The notes under the pieces were generated by a model, which saw nothing but the letters and a program-made list of their open reading frames with translations, did not search any database and was not told where the DNA came from. 64,000 bases of DNA from Gemmatimonadota bacterium (GTDB lineage Bacteria; Gemmatimonadota; Gemmatimonadetes; Gemmatimonadales; Gemmatimonadaceae). Below are positions 34,622-42,022 of the stretch, piece after piece. The stretch is taken from contig JADKAQ010000004.1 in NCBI GenBank assembly GCA_016719105.1, forward strand, positions 248,001 through 312,000. Reading direction: 5' to 3'. The first letter of the stretch is position 1, and every line of letters begins with the position of its first letter. The translations under genes were made by a program, and so were the position numbers.

Positions 34622-34817
34622 CACGCCGATGCGTGCGTCGGCAGAAAGACTCAAGGCGCGTGCAAACGCGCCGAAAACTGAAGCGGTAGTTCCAGCGCAG
34701 GGCATTTGGCCAGCCGTTGTCCGGTAGGACGGAGAGTTCCAATGGCAGCGCGCTTGGCAACCCTGATGGGATTCACCGCCACATGAAGTAGGCCGCCGAT
34801 CACTCGGCGGCCTTTTT
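34622..34817 (+). ncRNA. Candidate structured RNA downstream of tRNA-Ala
   Basis: About 195 nt between the tRNA and an intrinsic terminator carry no open frame but several stems: GCCGA/TCGGC near 34625, a perfect 7-bp stem closed by a GCAA tetraloop (34655-34672), and CCGTTG pairing with CAATGG around a GTCC-GGTA-GGAC hairpin near 34710-34750. I recognise no known RNA family. It is either a long tRNA trailer or an independent small RNA. Confidence 0.4.
34791..34817 (+). terminator. Intrinsic terminator of the tRNA-Ala transcript
   Basis: A perfect 9-bp stem (34791-34799, 34804-34812) with a TCAC loop is followed by TTTTT. It lies 4 nt before the stop of the convergent lipoprotein gene, so it could also help end that transcript. 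Confidence 0.85.
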
Positions 34818-34821
34818 CGTT

Positions 34822-36105
34822 TCAGGGTGTCCCGCCGAGCGCCGCCACGTCCTGGCGCAGCGCCCCGAACAGCTCGGAGAGAAATCGGTTCTCCTCCGCC
34901 TCCGAGCGCCCCGTGAAGTCGCCGAACGCGGTGGCGCCGAGCCCGCCCAGCCAGCGCATGATGGCGCTCTCGCGCACCGCGGTGCGCACCTGTCGCACGC
35001 TCATCGCCTGGTTGCCGAGGTCATCCCGCACCGCCAGCCGCAATTCGGACCCACGGCCCTCGAACGGTCGGCGAAGCGGACTGCGGATGAGGCGCTCGGT
35101 GGCGAGCGGCAGGTCCCATTTCGGTTCGCGGCGAAAGCGCATCATCCACGCGCGTTCATGTTCCCCGCGCTCGAGGGTGAAGTCACCGACCAACTCGTGA
35201 AAGCCGACCCGGAAGATCATGAAGCGGGCCGTGGCGTCGAGACGCATGCGCAACGAGTCGGGCATCGGGCGTGGGGGGCCGGCCAACGACACCAGCTGGC
35301 CGGCGCGGGAACGGAGTCGCACCACGAACCGCCCATCGCCCAGGACGAAGTCGAGGAACTGGGCACCGGCGCGGTCCGTCAGCTGCAGCCGGGCGCGGCT
35401 CGGCATCACGTACTTGTCCAGGTACGCGGCGAACGCCGGGTACCGTCCGCGCAGCGTGTCCGGGGTGACCGACACGTGCAACGCCAGGGTCGTCGACCCA
35501 TCGGCCAGTGGCGTCGCCCGGAGCGAGTCGATGGCGAGCAGCTGTCCCATCTGCCGGGCCGTTCGCGGGAAATGCCCACGCGAGTCGGCCAGGACGGCCG
35601 CGCCAGTGCGCCCCTCGAAGGCGGTGAAGAGCGTCCCGAACGCGGCGGCCACGTGCGAGGCGCGAACCGGACCGACGCCGTGATCGACGTGCGTGATCCA
35701 CTCGTAGTCATCCCCGCCGAGTCGAGTGAGCTGGAGCACGTGCCGTTCGTCGCCCACATGATCGGGGTACGCGGCCGTCGAACGGGCCGCGAACTGGTAC
35801 CCGCGGTCGGTCATCGCTCCCTGCACGTACAGGGCGCGCACGGAGTCCAGCGCCACATCCGACCAGATGGCGGAGTCGTCGTAGATTCGCGACGGGATGA
35901 GTGCGAAGCGTCCCATGCGCGTGCGGGCAAGGCCGAACTTGGCGTCGCGCTGCACGTTGTAGAAGCGAAAGGCGAAGGCGGCGAAGGCGTTGTCGGCGTT
36001 TCGCTTGGCGACGTCGAGCGAGCTCCCCCACGGGGGGACGGCGGCGCGGCAGCCTCCCAGCAGGAGTGCGACCAAAACCGCGAGGGAGCTAAGGCGGGGC
36101 ATCAT
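34822..36105 (-). CDS. Lipoprotein of unknown function
   Basis: A 427-residue protein with a hydrophobic signal segment ending in the lipobox LLGGC, so it is likely attached to the outer or inner membrane. The mature part has a beta-rich, WxxD-containing middle section and an aromatic-rich C-terminal third; I do not recognise the family. An upstream ATG at 36132 would lengthen the positive N-terminus. No Shine-Dalgarno sequence is clear for either start. The gene stands alone between two tRNAs. Confidence 0.65.
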   Translation of the reverse strand: MMPRLSSLAVLVALLLGGCRAAVPPWGSSLDVAKRNADNAFAAFAFRFYNVQRDAKFGLARTRMGRFALIPSRIYDDSAIWSDVALDSVRALYVQGAMTDRGYQFAARSTAAYPDHVGDERHVLQLTRLGGDDYEWITHVDHGVGPVRASHVAAAFGTLFTAFEGRTGAAVLADSRGHFPRTARQMGQLLAIDSLRATPLADGSTTLALHVSVTPDTLRGRYPAFAAYLDKYVMPSRARLQLTDRAGAQFLDFVLGDGRFVVRLRSRAGQLVSLAGPPRPMPDSLRMRLDATARFMIFRVGFHELVGDFTLERGEHERAWMMRFRREPKWDLPLATERLIRSPLRRPFEGRGSELRLAVRDDLGNQAMSVRQVRTAVRESAIMRWLGGLGATAFGDFTGRSEAEENRFLSELFGALRQDVAALGGTP

Positions 36106-36182
36106 GCGGAGTTGAGGGGTTGCCCGACGCATTGGCGTCCGGGTATTTTCTCGTACGCCTTCCGCTCGTCGGAAGGTCCAAC

Positions 36183-36255
36183 TGCCCCTTGGTGTAACTG
36201 GCAACACGCCTGACTCTGGATCAGGAGAGTCCAGGTTCGAGCCCTGGAGGGGCAA
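36183..36255 (+). tRNA. tRNA-Gln (anticodon CTG)
   Basis: The cloverleaf is complete: acceptor TGCCCCT/AGGGGCA, D arm GTGT/ACAC with loop AACTGGCA, anticodon stem CCTGA/TCAGG with loop CTCTGGA giving CTG, and T arm CCAGG-TTCGAGC-CCTGG. The discriminator is A and no CCA is encoded. It decodes CAG. An intrinsic terminator begins 8 nt later. Confidence 0.94.
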
Positions 36256-36262
36256 CTTGAAG

Positions 36263-36296
36263 GCCCGGTCGCGTCTTTGCACGCGGCCGGGCTTTT
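36263..36296 (+). terminator. Intrinsic terminator of the tRNA-Gln transcript
   Basis: A 12-bp stem with one mismatch or wobble (36263-36274, 36281-36292) is followed by TTTT. The transcript is therefore a single-tRNA unit of about 110 nt. Confidence 0.85.
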
Positions 36297-36593
36297 CATT
36301 TGTCCCGCGGCAGGACCCCCGGTGTCGGCAGGGAGAACGGTCGCTGGAGGTGAAGCGCGACGCGTCCAACACCCCCCGAACCTGCGTGACCAGTCGTGGG
36401 GGCGCGACGGATGTGGGCCGGAAGGCGACGTCGTGAGGGAGGATGCGGCGGTCCTTGATCCTGCACCGCGGGGAGTCGGAGACGAATCGGACGCGAATCG
36501 CCTGCTTGGATCGGTGGGTTGCGGAGGCGACGTATGCGGGGGGGGGGGCGGGGGGACTTACCGCAAGTCGGGCGCCGGGAGGGCGCGAGTCGA
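36297..36593. other. Gene-free stretch with a long G-run
   Basis: These 297 bases between the tRNA-Gln terminator and the csp promoter contain no convincing gene or RNA. Near the right end an 11-G run (36538-36548), C, and a 6-G run (36550-36555) form a strong candidate G-quadruplex on the plus strand. Confidence 0.4.
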
Positions 36594-36622
36594 TTGCCAA
36601 ATCTCTCCGAATGGAGTACTAT
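36594..36622 (+). promoter_or_regulatory. Promoter of the cold-shock leader
   Basis: TTGCCA (36594-36599) and TACTAT (36617-36622) are separated by 17 nt, a good sigma-70 match. The predicted start near 36629 gives either a roughly 70-nt RNA ending at the terminator at 36701 or a 200-nt leader for the csp gene. Confidence 0.55.
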
Positions 36623-36673
36623 TCCTTTAGCGATTCGTGCGCCTCGGCGCGCGGACAAGTTCCGACAGACCAG

Positions 36674-36701
36674 GGGCCTGCCAATGCGAGCAGGCCCTTT
36701 T
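36674..36701 (+). terminator. Attenuator-like terminator in the csp leader
   Basis: A perfect 8-bp stem (GGGCCTGC/GCAGGCCC) with an 8-nt loop is followed by TTTT. It lies between the promoter and the csp start. It either ends a small RNA or controls read-through into csp. Confidence 0.65.
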
Positions 36702-36832
36702 GTGTTCTGTCGAGCCGCCAACCGGCGGCACCTCGCGTGAGGGACGTTCACGCAAACGTTGTTGTCGGTTGTTGTTCGGCCTGTTCGCGGGCGCGTGCTC
36801 CGACTACAGCATAGCAGAGAAGGAGCACTACC

Positions 36833-37045
36833 ATGCGTACGACTGGCACCGTGAAGTGGTTCAATGACGCCAAGGGCTTCGGTTTCGTGACCCCGGCGAA
36901 CGGCGAGAAGGACTGCTTCGTTCATCACTCGGCCATTCAGGGCAGCGGCTTCAAGACGCTGAGCGAAGGCGAGACGGTGGAGTTCGACATCGTGCAGGGG
37001 CAGAAGGGACCGGCGGCGGAGAACGTGACGCGCAGCGGTCGCTAA
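36833..37045 (+). CDS. Cold-shock protein (CspA family)
   Basis: A 70-residue single cold-shock domain. RNP1 is KGFGFV and RNP2 is DCFVHHSAI, and TGTVKWFND is the usual start. AAGGAG lies 7 nt before the ATG. It binds single-stranded RNA and DNA and melts mRNA structure. A promoter and an attenuator-like terminator precede it by about 130-240 nt, fitting leader control as in other csp genes. IF-1 follows after 102 nt. Confidence 0.93.
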   Translation: MRTTGTVKWFNDAKGFGFVTPANGEKDCFVHHSAIQGSGFKTLSEGETVEFDIVQGQKGPAAENVTRSGR

Positions 37046-37147
37046 GGCGATCGGCCCATGCGGTGACGCGGGATGGCGCAGGATTCCTTGCCCCATCCCC
37101 GTTCCGCGTGGGCGCGTGTGCGTTGACCAGATAGCGAGGAGTATTGA

Positions 37148-37366
37148 ATGGCGAAGGAAGAGATGATCGAGTTTGAAGGGTCGGTGTCGGAGGTCCTGCC
37201 GAGCGCGATGTTTCGCGTCGACCTGGAAAACGGGCACCAGTTGTTGGCCACCACTGCAGGCAAGATGCGGAAGTTCCGCATCCGGATCCTCGCTGGTGAC
37301 CGGGTGACCGTTGAAGTGTCTCCGTACGACCTGACGCGCGGGCGTATCACGTTCCGCCACAAGTGA
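37148..37366 (+). CDS. infA: Translation initiation factor IF-1
   Basis: A 72-residue OB-fold protein. EEMIEFEGSVSEVLPSAMFRV and the C-terminal SPYDLTRGRITFRHK are diagnostic of IF-1. It binds the ribosomal A site during initiation. GAGGAG lies about 8 nt before the ATG. Placement next to a cold-shock gene instead of a ribosomal-protein operon suggests a second, stress-linked copy, which is inference. A small unknown gene follows 10 nt after the stop. Confidence 0.93.
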   Translation: MAKEEMIEFEGSVSEVLPSAMFRVDLENGHQLLATTAGKMRKFRIRILAGDRVTVEVSPYDLTRGRITFRHK

Positions 37367-37376
37367 GGAGTGCTGC

Positions 37377-37619
37377 ATGACGATTCCCGATCGCGTGACC
37401 GCTCGCTGGATCTCGACGCTGTCAAACGACGAGTTGCAGGAAGCCGAGCGTGAATTGCACGGGACGTTCTCCAAGGCGGAGTTGAGCGAGAAGGAGCGTC
37501 GAGGTGGTGCGTACAGTCTGCTGCGCGGCCCCGATTCCCTGACGCAGGCCTGGCTCAAGTGGAGCATGGTGTGCAACGCCACGCGCGATCGCGGCTTGCG
37601 CACGTCGTACCGCGGGTAA
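37377..37619 (+). CDS. Small soluble protein downstream of IF-1
   Basis: An 80-residue charged, alpha-helical protein that I do not recognise. It includes TLSNDELQEAERELHG and a C-terminal RDRGLRTSYRG. GAGGAG, overlapping the infA stop, lies 6 nt before the ATG, so it is very likely cotranscribed with infA and expressed well. One cysteine, no signal and no TM. A regulatory or ribosome-associated role is only a guess from context. Confidence 0.6.
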   Translation: MTIPDRVTARWISTLSNDELQEAERELHGTFSKAELSEKERRGGAYSLLRGPDSLTQAWLKWSMVCNATRDRGLRTSYRG

Positions 37620-37749
37620 GACGCTGACAGCGCGGTCGGGGATCCTCCGATCGCGCGCCGCGACGGGACGCCGATACGCGTCCGAACCAGGCGCTTCATC
37701 GCCGGTTCACCCCCCGTGATCATGTTGTGTGCAGGTCATGGAGGGACTC

Positions 37750-38037
37750 ATGTCACTGCACACCCGCACGCCCCGCCCCCGGAGCCTCACTACCGGGTGG
37801 CTCCCGGATGACATGGACCGCGTCGTGCTGCTTGCGCGCGGTGTGGTGGTCGCCGAAGGCGATCGTTGCGTGCAATGCGGGATTTGCTCCCACAACTGCC
37901 CCAATGGGATTGATGTCCGCGCGGTGGCGCGCGCCGGCGGCGCGATCACCGATCGGCGCTGCATGCTGTGCGGCAGTTGCGTCGCGCGTTGTCCCCGCGG
38001 GACGTTGCGCTTCGAACTGTTGGAGGACGCCCCGTGA
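37750..38037 (+). CDS. Dicluster 4Fe-4S ferredoxin-like protein
   Basis: A 95-residue protein with two [4Fe-4S] motifs, CVQCGICSHNCP and CMLCGSCVARCP, separated by a 20-residue linker. It is cytoplasmic with no signal peptide. GGAGGG at 37740-37745 supports ATG 37750 over upstream starts. It overlaps the flavoprotein gene as GTGA and leads an apparent operon of ferredoxin, flavoprotein, membrane protein and 12-heme cytochrome. It is expected to shuttle electrons to or from the flavoprotein. Confidence 0.85.
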   Translation: MSLHTRTPRPRSLTTGWLPDDMDRVVLLARGVVVAEGDRCVQCGICSHNCPNGIDVRAVARAGGAITDRRCMLCGSCVARCPRGTLRFELLEDAP

Positions 38038-39359
38038 GCCGCCACCATGTGATCGTCGGCTCCGGGATTGCCGCCCTCAGTGCCGCCGAGTCGATCCGTC
38101 ACGCTGATGCGCAGGCGCGTATCACGATGGTCAGCCCCGAGCCGCTCCCGTTCTACTCGCGGCCCGGGCTGGCCTACCTCCTGACGGACGAGGTGCCGGA
38201 GTCGCGCCTCGCGATCCGCACGCCAGCGGAGGTGCGGGCGTTGCAGCTGATTCATCGCCCGCGCACCGCGACGGTGCTCCTCTCCGATCGCCACTGCGTG
38301 ATCCTCGACGATGGCGAGCGGCTCGAATACGACCGGCTGCTCATCGCCACGGGGGCGTCGTCGATTCGCCCGACCTTTCCCGGGGGAGACCTCGATGGCG
38401 TCGTGCAGCTCGATGCGCTGTCGGAGGCGCGGTCGCTGGTCGCGCGCTGCCGTGACGCGAGGGCGGCGATCGTGGTGGGGGGCGGGAGCACCGCGCTCGA
38501 ACTGGTGGAAGGACTGCACGCGCGCGGCGTGGCGACGCACTACCTGCTGCGAGGCGAACGCTACTGGTCCAAGGTGTTCGACCGCGTGGAGTCGGCCATC
38601 GTGGAGTCGCGCCTGCTCGCGGATGGCATTCAGCTGCATCGCGGCTGCGGCGTGGAGGCGGCGGTGGGTGAGGACGGACGACTGACCGCGATCCTGACGA
38701 CCACCGGGCGACGCATCGAGTGCGACATCCTGGCGGTGGCGACCGGCGTGCGCCCGCGGCTCGAGCTGGCGACGTCGGGAGGCGTGGAGACCGCGCGTGG
38801 CGTGCTGGTGAACGAGTTCCTGGAATCGAGTGCCCCCGACGTGTTCGCTGCGGGAGACGTGGCGCAGGTCCATGACCCGGTCACTCGTCAGGCGCACCTC
38901 GACACGCTGTGGGCAAGCGCGCGCCGGCAAGGGAGCGTGGCGGGGATGAACATGGCGGGGATGCACGTCGCCTACCGTACGCGACCGCCGATGAACGTGA
39001 CCCGTGTCGGAGGGATCACGGCCACGATCATCGGCGCGGTGGGGGGCGCCGACGATCCCGACCTGCTGACGCTCACGCGGGGACAAAGCGAGCGATGGGC
39101 CGCCGATCCGGAGTCGTGGAGCGTGGGTGGGGCGCGGCGCGGCGACCGCCTGCGCGTGGTGGTGAGCGGTCGGGCGATCGTGGGGGCGCTCGTGATGGGT
39201 GACCAGGAGCTGTCGCGTCCCCTGGCGCACCTCATCGGTGAGGAGGTGGACATCTCGGCACTGCGGCCGGCGCTGGAACAGTCGCCGGAGGATGCGATGG
39301 ACCTGCTGCTCGACTTCTGTCACGCCCATGTCAGCGACCGCGCCGCGCGCCACTGGTGA
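38034..39359 (+). CDS. NAD(P)H/FAD-dependent oxidoreductase
   Basis: A 441-residue flavoprotein of the NirB-N/rubredoxin-reductase type. The FAD GxGxxA motif is VGSGIAALSAAES, the PFYSRPGLAYLL segment is typical of this group, the NAD(P) motif is VGGGSTALELVEG, and DVFAAGDVAQ binds the FAD tail. The last 80 residues form an additional domain not needed for catalysis. The GTG start is coupled to the ferredoxin. Its stop overlaps the membrane-protein start by 32 nt. It could pass electrons between NAD(P)H, ferredoxin and the membrane partner. Confidence 0.85.
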   Translation: MSRHHVIVGSGIAALSAAESIRHADAQARITMVSPEPLPFYSRPGLAYLLTDEVPESRLAIRTPAEVRALQLIHRPRTATVLLSDRHCVILDDGERLEYDRLLIATGASSIRPTFPGGDLDGVVQLDALSEARSLVARCRDARAAIVVGGGSTALELVEGLHARGVATHYLLRGERYWSKVFDRVESAIVESRLLADGIQLHRGCGVEAAVGEDGRLTAILTTTGRRIECDILAVATGVRPRLELATSGGVETARGVLVNEFLESSAPDVFAAGDVAQVHDPVTRQAHLDTLWASARRQGSVAGMNMAGMHVAYRTRPPMNVTRVGGITATIIGAVGGADDPDLLTLTRGQSERWAADPESWSVGGARRGDRLRVVVSGRAIVGALVMGDQELSRPLAHLIGEEVDISALRPALEQSPEDAMDLLLDFCHAHVSDRAARHW

Positions 39360-40089
39360 GCTGGTGGGAGGAGGCGTCGCCGCGGTGCTGTCGACCGTGG
39401 CCTACGTCGCCTGGCGTGGCGGGAGTGCGCGTTGGGCGAGCGCGCTCCCGGGCCATGCATTGGGGATCATCGGGATGGCATTGATGGTGTGGGCCGGGTT
39501 CGCGTATACGTGGCGCAAGCGGCGGGTTGCGCCTGGCGACTCGTCGATGGGCGGTGCGATGCAGGGCCACATCATCGCCGGCCTGGTGGGGCCGTACCTC
39601 GTCATCCTGCACTCCGGCTTTGCCTTTCACGGCGTGGCCGGGGTCCTCACGCTGCTCATGGTCCTCGTCGTGGCGAGCGGCGTCATGGGGCGCGCCGTGT
39701 TCACGGCGGTGCCGCGGCAGATCGGGCTGGCCGACCCGGTGCGTGCGGCGCTGCTCGAGGCGGAGGAGGCGCGGCTCGAGGCGGCGATGGCCGACCTGTC
39801 GCGCGCGCAGGCGCGCGCGGGGGCGGGCGCGGGGGCGGGCGAGGAGGGTGGTGCCGCGATGCCGGCGTCCCCCGACGCGCAGCGCGATGCGTTACGCGCG
39901 GAACTGGTCTCCGTGCGGCACGAACAGGAGCACCTGCGCGGGGAGTGGCGGGTGCGCGGTGCATCGGCGCGCTGGCGCCGGGTGCTCAGCGTCTGGTGGT
40001 TCCTGCACGTCCCTGTGAGCATGGCGCTGTGGGTGCTGGCGCTCGCGCACGCCGGTGGGGCGCTGTACTACGCCACGCTCTCTCGTTAG
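39328..40089 (+). CDS. Membrane protein with heme-ligand-like histidines
   Basis: A 253-residue inner-membrane protein with five likely TM helices. Histidines lie in or beside helices: His43, His81, His95, His101, His227 and His241. Paired spacing in GHIIAGLVGPYLVILHSGF and WFLHVP...LAHAGG resembles b-type cytochromes or ferric-reductase-like proteins. A cytoplasmic loop of about 85 residues (140-215) is charged and coiled-coil-like. It overlaps the flavoprotein and precedes the multiheme cytochrome by 9 nt. b-heme binding is inference. Confidence 0.6.
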   Translation: MSATAPRATGELVGGGVAAVLSTVAYVAWRGGSARWASALPGHALGIIGMALMVWAGFAYTWRKRRVAPGDSSMGGAMQGHIIAGLVGPYLVILHSGFAFHGVAGVLTLLMVLVVASGVMGRAVFTAVPRQIGLADPVRAALLEAEEARLEAAMADLSRAQARAGAGAGAGEEGGAAMPASPDAQRDALRAELVSVRHEQEHLRGEWRVRGASARWRRVLSVWWFLHVPVSMALWVLALAHAGGALYYATLSR

Positions 40090-40098
40090 GCGATCTCC

Positions 40099-41190
40099 AT
40101 GACCCACCTGGACGGGACCCCGCTCTCTCGGCTTGGCGTGGCGCTGGCACTGGTGGCCGTCGTCGGCGTCGTGACAGCGGCGACGGTGACGGGGGGAGGG
40201 ATCTTCTCCCCGGGTGCCCTGCATGCCGGAGACAGCACGCCGTCGATGCTGCAGGGGGTGACGTCGCACGCGGGACTCTCTCGGCAGTGCGGCGCCTGCC
40301 ACGCCGCCCCGTGGTCGGGGACGCGCATGGACGCGCAGTGCCTCGACTGTCACCGCGACGTACGACGCGCGCTGTCCGACACGTCGACGCTCCACGGGCA
40401 CCTGGCCGACGCCTCGGCCTGCATCTCCTGTCACACGGAGCATCGGGGGGCGACCGCCGGGCTGACGAGAGTGGAGGGGTTCGGCAGCGCGCATGGAGAG
40501 TTCGGCTTCTCGCTGGCCGCGCATCGCACGACGTCGGGCGGGACGCCGTTCGGCTGCAGCGATTGCCACGGGTCGGAGTCGTTCACGTTCGAGACGACGC
40601 GCTGCGAGTCGTGCCATCGCGACTATCAGGAGGCCTTCATTGCCCGCCATGTGCGGGAGTGGGGGAGCGACTGCCAGTCGTGTCACGATGGGGCTGACCG
40701 ATTCACCGGTGGCGCCTTCGCGCACGACACCACCGGCTTCGTGCTCGATGGCGGTCACGTCTCGACCGCGTGCGTGTCGTGCCATACCGAGACGCGCACG
40801 CTAGAGGGCTTCCGCGGAGGGCCGACGACGTGCGTGGGCTGCCACCGTGCCGACGACGATCACCGGGGCGAGTTCGGGGACGACTGCGCCGCCTGTCACA
40901 CCACTGCATCGTGGGAAGGGGCGACGATGGAGCACAACGACTTCCCGCTCGACCACGGCGAGGAAGGGCGCATCGCCTGCAAGACGTGCCACGAGAACCC
41001 GAAGGACTACAAGGCGTACACCTGCTACAACTGCCACGAGCACTCGCCGGCCCGCGTGCAGGCCCAGCACCGCGGCGAGGTCTCGACGCGCAATCTCGAC
41101 GACTGCGTACGGTGCCATCGCGGCGGCGACGAGGAGGGGGGCGAGGGGCACGAGAGGGGGCGACGTCGCGGCGATCGCGACGAGCATTGA
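40099..41190 (+). CDS. Dodecaheme c-type cytochrome, membrane-anchored
   Basis: A 363-residue protein with exactly 12 CxxCH heme-binding sites at residues 64, 81, 108, 153, 169, 192, 225, 245, 263, 294, 309 and 336. One N-terminal TM or uncleaved signal (about 12-31) places it in the periplasm. The tail is charged and Gly/Arg-rich. The spacing resembles cytochrome c3-like/NrfH-linked multiheme electron conduits. It is the final gene of the operon at 37750-41190. It would act as a periplasmic electron wire. Partner and terminal acceptor are unknown. Confidence 0.88.
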   Translation: MTHLDGTPLSRLGVALALVAVVGVVTAATVTGGGIFSPGALHAGDSTPSMLQGVTSHAGLSRQCGACHAAPWSGTRMDAQCLDCHRDVRRALSDTSTLHGHLADASACISCHTEHRGATAGLTRVEGFGSAHGEFGFSLAAHRTTSGGTPFGCSDCHGSESFTFETTRCESCHRDYQEAFIARHVREWGSDCQSCHDGADRFTGGAFAHDTTGFVLDGGHVSTACVSCHTETRTLEGFRGGPTTCVGCHRADDDHRGEFGDDCAACHTTASWEGATMEHNDFPLDHGEEGRIACKTCHENPKDYKAYTCYNCHEHSPARVQAQHRGEVSTRNLDDCVRCHRGGDEEGGEGHERGRRRGDRDEH

Positions 41191-41350
41191 CGCCCGCTTC
41201 GATCTCGGCGCCCTGACGGCGTAGCCGAGTGCCCGTCGCGCGGGAGTAGGCAACGTGCGCGCGGCGATGCATCGTTCGCGTTGCGCCGATGGTGAAGCCG
41301 ACCACCACGTCGCCGGTCCCGGCGCGGACCGACGACCCGATCGTGGAACG

Positions 41351-42010
41351 ATGAAGCCTTGCGACTGCGACGCGCGGCATGAGCCGCGACGCGTCGTGCT
41401 GACGGGTGGGCCTGGGGCGGGGAAGACGGCGGTGCTGGAGTTGATTCGCCTGTTCTTCTGCGTCCACGTGAAGACGCTGCGAGAATCGGCGGGGATCGTC
41501 TTTGGCGGTGGCTTTCCGCGGAACCAGCACTGGGAGCTTCGCCAGGCGGCGCAGCAGGCCATTTACCACGTGCAACGTTCGCTGGAGTTGACCGGCGATG
41601 TGGACCACGCGGCGGTCGTCTTGTGCGACCGCGGGACGATCGATGGTGCCGCCTACTGGCAGGGGCCGGGGACGCTCTGGAGCGCGGTCGGGACGACGCT
41701 GGACGCGGAGATCGCGCGCTACCACGCGGTGATCCACCTGCGCACGCCCACGTCGCCCGATGCGTACGGCCATGAGAACCCGCTGCGCATCGAGTCGCTC
41801 GACGAGGCGGCGGCGATCGACGCGCGCATCGCCGAGTCATGGTCGACGCACCCGCGGCGGTTCTTCGTGGATGCCACGCCTGACTTCCTGACCAAGGCGG
41901 CGCAGGCGTTGGGCATCCTGCGCGACCTGGTGCCGCCGTGCTGCCGGCATCACGTGAAGCCGTTCCTGTGGGCCACATGGCCCGGCGACAGCGATCCGCA
42001 CGGTCCCTAA
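41351..42010 (+). CDS. P-loop ATP/GTP-binding protein (AAA_28-like)
   Basis: A 219-residue protein with Walker A GGPGAGKTAVLE at residues 18-26 and VLCDRGTIDGAAYW as a likely Walker B/lid region, fitting kinase-like AAA_28 domains that phosphorylate small substrates. Two cysteines near residue 4-6 and CCRH near the C-terminus could bind metal. ATG 41351 follows the cytochrome gene by 160 nt. It ends with TAA in CCTAAC. Function is not predicted beyond nucleotide binding. Confidence 0.7.
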   Translation: MKPCDCDARHEPRRVVLTGGPGAGKTAVLELIRLFFCVHVKTLRESAGIVFGGGFPRNQHWELRQAAQQAIYHVQRSLELTGDVDHAAVVLCDRGTIDGAAYWQGPGTLWSAVGTTLDAEIARYHAVIHLRTPTSPDAYGHENPLRIESLDEAAAIDARIAESWSTHPRRFFVDATPDFLTKAAQALGILRDLVPPCCRHHVKPFLWATWPGDSDPHGP

Positions 42011-42022
42011 CGGAGAAAGGAA

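Noticed and set aside
36296..37723. Long open frame antisense to csp and infA
   Set aside because: It overlaps two certain genes on the other strand, has no domain or ribosome-binding site, and is explained by high GC.
37707..39353. 548-residue frame antisense to ferredoxin and flavoprotein
   Set aside because: The sense genes have clear cofactor motifs; the antisense frame has none.
39810..39850. Short tandem repeat in the membrane histidine protein gene
   Set aside because: It encodes a low-complexity Ala/Gly linker and shows no sign of a separate repeat element.
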